64,000 bases of DNA from Promethearchaeota archaeon Loki_b31 (GTDB taxonomy: Archaea > Asgardarchaeota > Lokiarchaeia > Sigyniarchaeales > SOKP01). The notes beneath the pieces were generated by a model. It was not told the DNA's origin. It was given only the letters and a program-made list of their open reading frames with translations, and searched no databases. Location: assembly GCA_005222975.1 (NCBI GenBank), contig NJBI01000011.1, positions 1 to 64,000 on the forward strand, written 5' to 3'. This document shows, piece by piece, positions 7,919-15,577 of this stretch (position 1 is its first letter; each line of letters begins with the position of its first letter). Both the position numbers and the translations under genes were made by a program.

Positions 7919-8665
7919 TTACTGACTTGGACTTAACAACTCCTCAACTTCCTCGGGTAAAAATCCTATTCCAATTATCAACCGTTGATCCAATACCGCA
8001 CTTCCTGTAATACTACCACCAGCAGTACTAGCTTCACAATAACCCAACACACCTACTTCACTATACAAATACAACTTATCTTGAATTTTACGAATAGGAA
8101 ACGAACTTTTAATCGGCGAAAAAATTGGTATCAATCTCTTTTTCGCAGTTTCAATAACAACACCTTCCGTTATCAGACCCAACCCATTTTGCGGTAAAGT
8201 TTGATACGCAGACAACATCACGCCAATCAAATCTTCTTCGTTCCAACTCGTTAAAGGTTGCCTCGAAATCCAATACTTAATATGACCCCCTAACAACCTC
8301 GCAACCGCATCCGTAGGTTGTGAACCAATAGACAAACCCAACAGCGTCGCTATACCATAAATCTGTATACTATCAACTGGATATTCGTTTAACAAATCTT
8401 GGGGAAACATATCGCCAGACTCCATTTGAACATTACCTGGGTTTGTTTCGTACTCCGCAAAATGTTCCGCACTTGAACCCGCCCCTATCGTACCACTAAC
8501 CGTTATCGTCCTCGTTTTCTTTTCCGACAGAGCTATGAACTCGTTTGGACCTCTAATAATAAATCGTCCAGATTCCCTTAGTATCATTTCCAGACCGTTA
8601 CTACCACCAAACTTCGGTATCGGACCAATGTTAATTACCTTATTTTCACCAGTTATAAACGTCAT
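7919..8665 (-). CDS. Candidate capsid or other major structural protein
   Basis: A beta-rich protein of 248 residues and the promoter-proximal gene of the leftward operon. The ORF also reads from an ATG at 8677, but that ATG overlaps a perfect GGAGG that lies six bases before the second ATG at 8665, so I prefer 8665. Predicted strands alternate through the whole length (RFIIRGPNEFIALSEKKTRT, then RTITVSGTIGAGSS) with few charged helices, as in jelly-roll or similar shell proteins. No motif proves this. Strong ribosome-binding site, first position in the operon and the neighbouring membrane and fibre genes all argue for an abundant virion protein. Capsid identity is inference. Confidence 0.4.
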   Translation of the reverse strand: MTFITGENKVINIGPIPKFGGSNGLEMILRESGRFIIRGPNEFIALSEKKTRTITVSGTIGAGSSAEHFAEYETNPGNVQMESGDMFPQDLLNEYPVDSIQIYGIATLLGLSIGSQPTDAVARLLGGHIKYWISRQPLTSWNEEDLIGVMLSAYQTLPQNGLGLITEGVVIETAKKRLIPIFSPIKSSFPIRKIQDKLYLYSEVGVLGYCEASTAGGSITGSAVLDQRLIIGIGFLPEEVEELLSPSQ

Positions 8666-8877
8666 AATAGCCTCCATCCAATTCTTTTTTTATAAGGTAT
8701 GCCCCTAATCGCATTTATTACACACTTATTTAATTTAGCAATCGCCAGGCAGACATCTCGCAATCTGAAACCCCAGCGTTATTTATGTTCGTAGAATATA
8801 TGTTTCAAGTATTTAAAGATAAGTGGATGTGATTAAGGATTAGTAAAAGACCGTTTTGCGTAAAAGGAGGGGAGATC
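8666..8877. promoter_or_regulatory. Divergent promoter region between the two virus-like operons
   Basis: About 210 bp separate the first leftward and first rightward genes. For the rightward operon a TATA-like TATTTAAAG lies at about 8811-8819, and a long purine Shine-Dalgarno (GGAGGGGAG) at 8866-8874. For the leftward operon an AT-rich TATA-like element (TTATAAAAAA on the minus strand) lies at about 8687-8696, and GGAGG at about 8672-8676. Coding-strand base bias flips across this gap. It could also house the replication origin, though I found no convincing nick site. Confidence 0.5.
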
Positions 8878-9078
8878 ATAGGAAATGTACCAACTATTGA
8901 AGAATTGGCGAGTTATATAAAGGATTACATTCTAAACGGTGCTTATGGAGGTGAGTGGGCAACCGATGGTGTTAAGGGTGCGACTCGTAAGGCGATTTAT
9001 GAAGAATTAGAGTTGTTTAAGTCTCAAGTCCTAGGGCAATTAGAGTATAAAGGCGTGTGGGATGCGAGTGGAGGTTAA
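8878..9078 (+). CDS. Fibre-operon first gene, probable non-AUG (AUA) start
   Basis: The frame ending at TAA 9076 is open back to a TGA at 8830 and contains no ATG, GTG or TTG after the strong Shine-Dalgarno at 8866-8874. The best start is ATA at 8878, giving a 66-residue protein that begins GNVPTIEELASYI after the initiator and ends EYKGVWDASGG. That C-terminal motif is the first half of a module common in phage tail fibres. The following gene begins with the second half (SYPSDPE). It is in the same frame as the next two fibre genes. A sequencing error at the start cannot be excluded. Confidence 0.5.
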   Translation: MGNVPTIEELASYIKDYILNGAYGGEWATDGVKGATRKAIYEELELFKSQVLGQLEYKGVWDASGG

Positions 9079-9590
9079 TAAATTATGAGTTATCCGAGTG
9101 ACCCAGAAATAGGCTGGTATTATGTGGTTAGTGTTGCTGGTGAGATTGGTGGTGTTATGTATGAGGTTGGCGATTGGATCGTGTGGAACGGTACGACTTG
9201 GGATAGGATTACGGGTAATCGTATAGTGAATCTAAACCAAATTCTGATGAGAAAACATGCTGATTTACAAGAAGTTTTAGAAAGTCAGCATCATGTTAAA
9301 ACGGTTTCTGGGGAAATAAGTTTGGCGGGTCTGTTGGAAAAAAGTCATGGTTCGTTAACTAGTGTTACAGCTGATCAACATCATCCAAAGGTGCATGGTG
9401 ACGAAGCACATTCTTCTGCTATGGGTTATCTGTTCTATAAGGGTGGTTGGGATGCGAGTGGAGGTTAAAGAATTATGAGTTATCCGAGTGACCCAGAATT
9501 AGGCTGGTATTATGTAGTTAGTGTTGCTGGTGAGGTTGGTGGGGTACAATATGATGTTGGAGATTGGATTGTGTGGAACGGAACGAGTTG
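9058..9590 (+). repeat. Direct repeat spanning the fibre gene junctions
   Basis: About 130 bp around 9058-9200 is repeated with high identity at about 9448-9590. Each copy covers the last codons of one gene (TGGGATGCGAGTGGAGG), a short stop-start spacer, and the first ~40 codons of the next gene. Copies are 390 bp apart and in the same frame. Such repeats could recombine to swap fibre segments. Confidence 0.8.
9085..9468 (+). CDS. Tail-fibre/receptor-binding protein module
   Basis: A 127-residue protein. Residues 1-43 form the fibre module MSYPSDPEIGWYYVVSVAGE followed by GGVMYEVGDWIVWNGTTWDR, which in phage fibres follows a WDASGG motif. The middle (LNQILMRKHADLQEVLESQH) resembles head-of-fibre linker sequence with several HH/QH pairs. 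It ends YKGGWDASGG, repeating the end of the gene before. The ribosome-binding site GGAGG lies inside the codons for Ser-Gly-Gly of the preceding gene, ten bases before this ATG. It likely forms part of an adhesin at the virion surface. Confidence 0.65.
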   Translation: MSYPSDPEIGWYYVVSVAGEIGGVMYEVGDWIVWNGTTWDRITGNRIVNLNQILMRKHADLQEVLESQHHVKTVSGEISLAGLLEKSHGSLTSVTADQHHPKVHGDEAHSSAMGYLFYKGGWDASGG

Positions 9591-10062
9591 GGATCGAGTT
9601 GTCGGGAGACAGTTGGTGTTACCAATTGGTGCGATAATAATGTATGATGGTGTAGGGATAGTGGATGCGGGAACTCGTACTGTTCAGATTGGTGACGAGG
9701 TTGGCGATGCTTTCAAAATGTATGGTTGGTATGTTTGCAACGGTCAGGCGGGAACTCCTGATTTAGAGAAGTTGTTTGTGCGGGGTGCTTATGTTTCTGG
9801 TAATGTGGAAGGTTCTGACGATGCTGTTGTGGTTCAACATAATCATCCAGCGAGTCAAGTTGCTCATGCTCATGGTGTACCGAGAACAGGTAGTGGTAGT
9901 TCAACGGGTAAACTTGATGTTACTGAAAGTTATGCGACGAGCGATCAAACCTGGACTAAGGATGCACAGCCGGTTATTACGGTTGATAATGAAGGTGTTT
10001 CTGGTGTTGATAAGAATGTTCCTAGACATTATAAGTTGATTTATATAAAAAGAATGAGTTAG
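9475..10062 (+). CDS. Tail-collar-domain receptor-binding protein
   Basis: A 195-residue protein. Residues 1-43 repeat the fibre module of the gene before (SYPSDPELGWYYVVSVAGE). Residues about 49-110 match the phage tail-collar domain: LPIGAIIMYDG, then MYGWYVCNGQAGTPDLEKLF and VRGAY. After it come HNHPASQVAHAHGVP, HxH metal-binding motifs like those of phage fibre tips that hold iron. The end KNVPRHYKLIYIKRMS is the usual strand closing such domains. It most likely binds the host surface. The start is coupled to the preceding stop (TAA AGA ATT ATG) with the ribosome-binding site GGAGG inside the previous gene. Confidence 0.75.
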   Translation: MSYPSDPELGWYYVVSVAGEVGGVQYDVGDWIVWNGTSWDRVVGRQLVLPIGAIIMYDGVGIVDAGTRTVQIGDEVGDAFKMYGWYVCNGQAGTPDLEKLFVRGAYVSGNVEGSDDAVVVQHNHPASQVAHAHGVPRTGSGSSTGKLDVTESYATSDQTWTKDAQPVITVDNEGVSGVDKNVPRHYKLIYIKRMS

Positions 10063-10097
10063 TTGGTTGGGTAAAATAAATTAAAGGAGGTGTTTGT

Positions 10098-10274
10098 ATG
10101 ATTGAAAAAGATGTGGTTTATTCGAATCCCGTTAGGATTGATGGCGATACTATACAATTGGATAAAAGCTCTAAAGTTGTTATGAGCGTGGTTTCTTTGT
10201 TGGCTGATAAAGAGTCGTATGGGTTGAAATTAATTGAAATTGATAAAATGTTGGATGTATCGAAGGATTTATAG
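10098..10274 (+). CDS. Small hypothetical protein (58 aa)
   Basis: An ATG at 10098, preceded by a near-perfect Shine-Dalgarno (AAAGGAGGTG, 10084-10093), opens a 58-residue frame: MIEKDVVYSNPVRIDGDTIQ to MLDVSKDL. It lies between the collar-domain gene and the Cys-rich gene in the rightward operon. Sequence is mixed alpha/beta and soluble. Possibly a chaperone or accessory protein of the fibre; no family recognised. Confidence 0.6.
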   Translation: MIEKDVVYSNPVRIDGDTIQLDKSSKVVMSVVSLLADKESYGLKLIEIDKMLDVSKDL

Positions 10275-10288
10275 GAGTGAGTTGATAG

Positions 10289-10558
10289 GTGTTGGGTTGG
10301 ATAATAGGTAAAAGTGTGGGTTGTCCTTATAAGAAGGGGTGTGGCGTTAAATATACTAGTAAGTATTATTGCGGTACGGCTAAGCATTTGAAGTGTATAG
10401 ATTTTCAAGTGCTCAGAGATAAAGAAAATAAGGATAAGTGTTCTGAGTGTGGTGGGCATAGGTGGGGGGAATCAATTATGCATAACGATGGTTGTTCTAA
10501 ATGTGTTACTTCTACGACGGGAGTAAGTATGAACGATTATTACAATAAAAGTGAGTGA
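10289..10558 (+). CDS. Cys-rich zinc-binding protein, last gene of the rightward operon
   Basis: An 89-residue protein starting at GTG with GGAG eight bases upstream. It has cysteines at 12, 17, 28 and 35 and two CxxC pairs (CSECGGH and CSKC), with His residues nearby, so one or two zinc sites are likely. Zinc-ribbon density matches the leftward operon and ties both halves of the block together. It ends just before the hairpin at 10567-10596. Confidence 0.58.
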   Translation: MLGWIIGKSVGCPYKKGCGVKYTSKYYCGTAKHLKCIDFQVLRDKENKDKCSECGGHRWGESIMHNDGCSKCVTSTTGVSMNDYYNKSE

Positions 10559-10863
10559 GTTAATAAAAGATCGTAGATCATATATTTCACGATCTTCGCA
10601 TAAATTCACTTTTAGCTAATTAATAACATTTTTTCCAATATATTTAAACTTTTCGACACAAGTGATGACGAAATAAACTTTTTATGATTCTATCATAAAT
10701 TTTCTGTAGTATTAAATTATATTACTACATAATATTATAATAATATATAATAAGACTTTTGCATAGGTGTTAATTAATGTTATAAACTATCTGAAAAGAT
10801 TAAATATCTTGTAGTATAAAAATATTAATATAAAATAATACAATAAAAAAAATTATTAATGGT
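10559..10863. other. AT-rich gap at the right edge of the virus-like block
   Basis: About 300 bp with no gene. It contains the hairpin at 10567-10596, then a very AT-rich stretch (about 10680-10860) with no coding potential. The change from T/G-rich virus-like coding sequence to AT-rich archaeal sequence falls here. I see no integrase, tRNA or direct repeat that would mark an integration site. Confidence 0.5.
10567..10596 (+). terminator. Hairpin after the rightward virus-like operon
   Basis: AAGATCGT (10567-10574) and ACGATCTT (10589-10596) form an 8-bp perfect stem with a 14-nt AT-rich loop, eight bases after the last rightward stop codon. It may end transcription or mark a replication feature; there is no long T run directly after it. 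Confidence 0.4.
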
Positions 10864-11604
10864 GTGAGAAGTATTTCGGTAGATTGGTCTAAAGCAAAAG
10901 AAAAACCTGATAAAAAGCAAGCCGTAGAGGGGCGTTTTTTATTAGATCTTAGGTCAAAAATTGATGATTTAGAACAAAAACTAAAACAAAGGGAACAAAA
11001 AATAGAGAAGTTATCTAAGGAACTAAATGATACTAAGGAGAAATTATTAGAAAAAGAAAAAAGTTTAACTGAAAAAACTCAAGAATTATCGACTACTAAA
11101 AGCGAAATAGACGCTATAAAAGAAGAAAAAATCAATATTGAAGCAGAAATTGATAATTTGAAATCAAACAAATCTAGCTTAGAGCAAAATTTAGAAGCTG
11201 ATAACGAAAAAATAAGAGAATTCGAAAGCAAATTAGAGGAATTAGAACCGCAAGTTGGGAATCTAAAGGAAGACTACGAACAAAAAGAAAGAGAGCTCGA
11301 GGGTGTTAAAAAAGATCTACAGCAAACAATTTCAGATAAATATATTGAGATTGAAAGTTTGAAAAACGAATTGACAGACCAGATTAATGTTAAGGAAAAT
11401 CAAATAATAGAAGCTAAAAATGAACTAGAAGCAAAAAATAAAGAAATTGAGGCGATTGAACTCAAAATAAAATCTTTAGAGGATTATATTGAAGAATCAA
11501 AAGGTGCGCCCCAGGTTATCGAGGGAATCAAAGAACTTATGTCTCACAAAGGCTTCCTTTCCGATAAAGAGTTAGAAGATCTTATAGATAAACATCGGGA
11601 ATAA
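10864..11604 (+). CDS. Long coiled-coil protein
   Basis: A 246-residue protein starting at GTG. After a short N-terminus (SISVDWSKAKEKPDKKQ), residues about 28-215 are an almost unbroken heptad pattern rich in Glu, Lys and Leu (e.g. LEQKLKQREQKIEKLSKELN), a long coiled coil. The last 30 residues (MSHKGFLSDKELEDLIDKH) look like a small helical cap. No enzymatic motif. A structural or scaffold role is likely. It is the first gene with the AT-rich archaeal character of the rest of the window. Confidence 0.65.
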   Translation: MRSISVDWSKAKEKPDKKQAVEGRFLLDLRSKIDDLEQKLKQREQKIEKLSKELNDTKEKLLEKEKSLTEKTQELSTTKSEIDAIKEEKINIEAEIDNLKSNKSSLEQNLEADNEKIREFESKLEELEPQVGNLKEDYEQKERELEGVKKDLQQTISDKYIEIESLKNELTDQINVKENQIIEAKNELEAKNKEIEAIELKIKSLEDYIEESKGAPQVIEGIKELMSHKGFLSDKELEDLIDKHRE

Positions 11605-11725
11605 AAATTAATCTCTTTTATCTATTGATTTCTCTGGTAAATAATCTCTATGAAAATTCATTTTCGCAAGAAATTGTTAAAACAGTTGTAATTAGTTCAT
11701 CAATTCTCGAGGAGATATCATAAAA

Positions 11726-13009
11726 ATGGTTTACTTAGTCTTATTACAAACGATATCAGCAGAAGAATTTTACATCTTATTTTTTAAAATTATCGTATCG
11801 TTTTTCTGTGGTTTTGTTATTGGGATCGAGCGCACAAGAGTCAGCGCACAATATGGTGCCCGGGATCACATCTTTTTTTCTATAATTTCTACTTCTTTAA
11901 TTATATTACACGACAAGTTTCTCCCTGTATCAGAGGGTTTTACATTAATTGTAATGTTTTTTGGAGGAATGATAGTTTTTCTATTGATCGGAAGCGTTTA
12001 TAGATTGTTTCGTGAAAATGATCCGGGTTATACTACTACACTATCAATGATATTAGCGATGATCGTTGGAACGATGTGTTATTACAATGAGCCCCTTGCC
12101 ATTGCCATTTCTGTAATATTTTTAATTATCCTTTCCACAAAAAAGCAATTTTATAAAATAAGGAAATTAAAAGATATTGAATGGACAGGAACAGTTGAAT
12201 TTATAGCAATCGTAGTCTTGCTTTACATTTTAATTCCAGACGATTTTCAGGTTTTTGAAATTAATATTAAGCCAATAGTATTAGTTTTCATTATAATTTT
12301 AGCTATAAAATATTTTAGCTACTTTATATTAAGGAGCACAACTGAGAAAAATCTATATTATATTTCTTTTTTAGGAGGTTTTGCACATAGTGAAGCTACA
12401 ACCGTTGAATTAGCTGAAGCTGGCGCATCATCCTCAGCTGTTTGGCTCGTAATTCAGACTATGCTAATTAGAATGATAATCGTTTTAATGATTACTCCTA
12501 CTTTACTATTTTATGCCTTGTTCCCAATTCTAACTACATCTTTTATTGGGTTAATCGGGTCATTTTTAGTATTAAGAAAAAAAGAAACTCAATTAACTTT
12601 AGATAAAATCAAAAACCCTCTCTCAATTAAAGGCGCTTTAATCTTTTCGGGAACATATTTAATTGGTTTAATAATATCGATCGTTTTAAGTTTTTTTGAA
12701 ATAAATATTCTTGCTTATTACATTATTGTGTTTGTGATCGGGCTTCTTTCCGGCGGTGCGTCCTCTCTGTTTGTAGCAACAGCATTTTATAAATCCTTAA
12801 TTAACGAAGGGAATGCTCTAATGATGTTAACCATCGGTTTATCGGCTGCGATAATAAATAAGATCTTCTATTCAACTCAAGCATTGAAGGAAGATAAAAA
12901 TAAAAAAGTATATGTCATTCATCTCGTCTTTTACATCATCATAACTATTTTTCTGTTAACTACGATGACCTTTTTAACGATAATTACATCCAATCTATCA
13001 ATCTTCTAA
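11726..13009 (+). CDS. MgtC/DUF4010-family membrane protein
   Basis: A 427-residue multi-pass membrane protein with about twelve hydrophobic helices. The N-terminal third matches the MgtC/SapB domain (FFCGFVIGIERTR, the conserved GxxxGxER motif). The rest matches DUF4010 (FLGGFAHSEATTVELAEA and later GLLSGGASSLFVATAF). Such fusions are widespread in archaea and are thought to affect ion or magnesium homeostasis, but substrate is not proven. GGAG precedes the ATG. The next gene starts 30 bp on. Confidence 0.8.
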   Translation: MVYLVLLQTISAEEFYILFFKIIVSFFCGFVIGIERTRVSAQYGARDHIFFSIISTSLIILHDKFLPVSEGFTLIVMFFGGMIVFLLIGSVYRLFRENDPGYTTTLSMILAMIVGTMCYYNEPLAIAISVIFLIILSTKKQFYKIRKLKDIEWTGTVEFIAIVVLLYILIPDDFQVFEINIKPIVLVFIIILAIKYFSYFILRSTTEKNLYYISFLGGFAHSEATTVELAEAGASSSAVWLVIQTMLIRMIIVLMITPTLLFYALFPILTTSFIGLIGSFLVLRKKETQLTLDKIKNPLSIKGALIFSGTYLIGLIISIVLSFFEINILAYYIIVFVIGLLSGGASSLFVATAFYKSLINEGNALMMLTIGLSAAIINKIFYSTQALKEDKNKKVYVIHLVFYIIITIFLLTTMTFLTIITSNLSIF

Positions 13010-13039
13010 AGAGAAATATAATAGTCAAATGATTAGATA

Positions 13040-14122
13040 ATGGTTAAATTAACTTGGGAAAATAAGTCAAATATTTCTGAAAATATCAAGGATTTAAAAA
13101 TAAGATATTTCAACTATTTTGAAACCGTGGACTTGGGAATTGGAGATTTTCGAGGTAATAATTGGAAAAACATGCTATTTTGGGGGGAAAACCTCGATGT
13201 GCTTTATTATTTAACGAATCATTTCTCTGGAAAGATCGATTTAATTTACATTGATCCTCCCTTTTTCTCAGGAACGAATTACAGAATCAAAATCGAAGAA
13301 AATGGGAATCAATACGATTCAATTGCGTATTTTGATCATTGGGACAAAGATATTGATTCTTACTTACAAATGCTTCGCGATAGGATAGTTTTATTTAGGG
13401 AATTGTTGTCAATAAATGGGTTGTTATTTATCCACTTAGATTGGCACGCAAGTCATTACATTCGAGTGTTGTTAGACGAAATTTTCGGTGCAAACCGATT
13501 TGTCAACAGTATAGTTTGGTATTACTACAATAAATACTCGGCTGGGAAGAAGAGCTTGCCGAGGGCTCACGATGATATTCTAGTTTATTCTAAATCCGCT
13601 AACTATACCTTTAATGAGCTCAGAATCCGCCGTAAAAAACCAATAAAGCAGTTGAAAAGAGTGATGGTTGATGGCGTTTTAAAAAATGCTAAAGACGAAA
13701 AGGGGCATGTTATTTATAGGGTTGTAAAAGATAAAAAAATGGACGATGTGTGGAAAATACCATGCATGCAACCAGCATCAAAGGAGTGGACAGGGTTTCC
13801 TACGCAAAAGCACCAGGATTTGCTCGAACGAATAATTAAAATTGGAAGCAATGAAGGCGATTTAGTAGCCGACTTTTTTTCTGGTTCAGGAACCACTTTA
13901 TTAGTTGCCGATAAATTAAATAGAAGATGGATCGGAAGCGACATATCCGAATACTCAATTTATCTAACTCGCAAGAGATTACTTAATTATAGAAAAAATA
14001 TAATTGACCCAGTAAAAAAGATTGAGCCTATTGAAATTTATACTCATTTTGATGAACAAAAAAAGAATTTAATATCATCTGGCTTTTTTGAAAAAGATTT
14101 GAAAATAAAAAGAAAAAAATAG
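13040..14122 (+). CDS. Site-specific DNA methyltransferase, beta class
   Basis: A 360-residue amino-methyltransferase. The catalytic motif comes first, DLIYIDPPF (DPPF at 72-75), and the S-adenosylmethionine motif FFSGSGTTLLVAD lies near residue 280, so motif order is IV then I, the beta class. WTGFPTQKHQDLLERII before motif I is also typical of this group, which includes type III Mod subunits and solitary N6-adenine enzymes. No restriction gene or Res helicase lies next to it, so it appears to be an orphan methylase. Adenine versus N4-cytosine specificity is not certain; DPPF/DPPY fits either. Confidence 0.82.
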   Translation: MVKLTWENKSNISENIKDLKIRYFNYFETVDLGIGDFRGNNWKNMLFWGENLDVLYYLTNHFSGKIDLIYIDPPFFSGTNYRIKIEENGNQYDSIAYFDHWDKDIDSYLQMLRDRIVLFRELLSINGLLFIHLDWHASHYIRVLLDEIFGANRFVNSIVWYYYNKYSAGKKSLPRAHDDILVYSKSANYTFNELRIRRKKPIKQLKRVMVDGVLKNAKDEKGHVIYRVVKDKKMDDVWKIPCMQPASKEWTGFPTQKHQDLLERIIKIGSNEGDLVADFFSGSGTTLLVADKLNRRWIGSDISEYSIYLTRKRLLNYRKNIIDPVKKIEPIEIYTHFDEQKKNLISSGFFEKDLKIKRKK

Positions 14123-14136
14123 AGTTTTTTATATCT

Positions 14137-15564
14137 TTACTTTGGATAAATTATATTCCATCCAAGATAGTTAGAAAGAGCTTCAAATACAATTTCTCCT
14201 ACTTCATTTAATGAGGCGGCTACATGGTGAGCAAAACCTTCTTTACATAATGTCTTTAGAACATCTTGTAAATTAGGTATCTCTATCACTCCATAACCTC
14301 CAAAAGTTTCTAAAAGATCGTCTGTATAATTTCCTTCTACTAAAAGGGCTTTAATCTCTCCGAAAACATCATCAGTTTCAATCCTTAATAATGTACACGG
14401 TTTACTTTTAATTCTTCCTTGAATAGCTCCAAAACTATGGTCATCGCCTTTAAGATCTGAAATAATGGGGTGGATTGTCATCTTGGTGTCTTTAAAGAAT
14501 GATTTTGGAAGATTACTGCAGTGAAAAAGAACCATTTTATTAGGATCATCACCATAATTATTGTTCCAATCTAAAATTGCCGAAGGCGTTTCGGTTGCTA
14601 CTTGTAAAATGTACATACCAATTAAACCCGCAATATCTACTTCACAAGCCGCGGGTACTAAACCTTCACTGAACATGCTCATGACGGCACAGGGAACAAT
14701 CCCAAAATTATCTTGAATGCTTGGCCAACATTGAAAAGCAAAACCATCCAATTCGTTTTCCAATACCCAATTCTCGACAACAACTGCTAGTTTTGCTAAT
14801 TTTAATATGCCGTCTTCTGGAAATGTTGTAGTTGGTGTATAATCCTTAATGACTTGAATTTTTTCCTTTACTTTAGGATCGCCATCTGGTAACCTACTAA
14901 TTTCTCCAAAAATTTCTGATAAATCAATTGGTTCAATCGTAATCCCATGTAATTGTAAAATTTTCTCGCTATATCTCACAGTTTCAAAAGCGTTAGGTCT
15001 TACACCTATTTGTCCAAATCTGGCGTTTTTAAGTTTCTTTACAATTTTACAGACTCCTTCAAATTTTATTATATCTGCTTTAAAAGCATCAGAGTTAATA
15101 GGACATGTATGTGTTTCGGTTAGCGTAAATGGAATTCCGTGTTGATATAGAACGCTACAAACGGATAGTTTTCCGCAAAATGCATCTCGTCTGAATTTTC
15201 GATTCATTTTGTCGACTTCATCAGATGATGCTTGAATAAGGATTGGAACATTTAAATCAGATAGTTTCAGAGTGTTAGCAAAAGCTTTCTCGTCAGAAAA
15301 ATTAGGTAAGCACAAAATTATACCTGCTATTGAGTCTTTATTATCTCGAAATAATTTAGCACATTTTTTTGCGTCCGAATAAGATTCTACTAAGCCATCT
15401 TTTGTATCTCTCTCGCTTAGAATAACATAACTAATCCCTAATTCTTTCAACACACTTATAATTTCTAATCGTCCTTCTTTAGCAAGATGGTCAGGGAAAA
15501 CATCTCTATTACCAACGATTACTCCAAATGCAAAATTTTTATTGCTTGTTTTCATTATTGACAT
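14137..15564 (-). CDS. L-fucose/L-arabinose isomerase-like protein
   Basis: A 475-residue protein of the FucI/AraA sugar-isomerase superfamily. Visible family features include the N-terminal Rossmann-like domain (GVIVGNRDVFPDHL), CWPSIQDNFGIVPCAVMS in the middle, with the Glu of ACEVDIAGLIG, and HCSNLPKSFF followed by HPIISDLKGDD in the C-terminal domain. Archaeal members are usually called fucose isomerase-related and their true substrate is unknown. It would convert an aldose to a ketose with a divalent metal. It lies downstream of the haloalkane dehalogenase-like gene on the same strand with a 13-bp gap. Confidence 0.78.
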   Translation of the reverse strand: MSIMKTSNKNFAFGVIVGNRDVFPDHLAKEGRLEIISVLKELGISYVILSERDTKDGLVESYSDAKKCAKLFRDNKDSIAGIILCLPNFSDEKAFANTLKLSDLNVPILIQASSDEVDKMNRKFRRDAFCGKLSVCSVLYQHGIPFTLTETHTCPINSDAFKADIIKFEGVCKIVKKLKNARFGQIGVRPNAFETVRYSEKILQLHGITIEPIDLSEIFGEISRLPDGDPKVKEKIQVIKDYTPTTTFPEDGILKLAKLAVVVENWVLENELDGFAFQCWPSIQDNFGIVPCAVMSMFSEGLVPAACEVDIAGLIGMYILQVATETPSAILDWNNNYGDDPNKMVLFHCSNLPKSFFKDTKMTIHPIISDLKGDDHSFGAIQGRIKSKPCTLLRIETDDVFGEIKALLVEGNYTDDLLETFGGYGVIEIPNLQDVLKTLCKEGFAHHVAASLNEVGEIVFEALSNYLGWNIIYPK

Positions 15565-15577
15565 TTCTAAAACTATT

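Noticed and set aside
8878..10062. Alternative genetic code with TAA as sense
   Set aside because: TAA ends most other genes of the window cleanly, and each fibre stop is followed by a good start with ribosome-binding site.
2460..10600. Integrated provirus with attachment sites
   Set aside because: No integrase, no tRNA at the edges and no matching direct repeats; a chimeric join is at least as likely.
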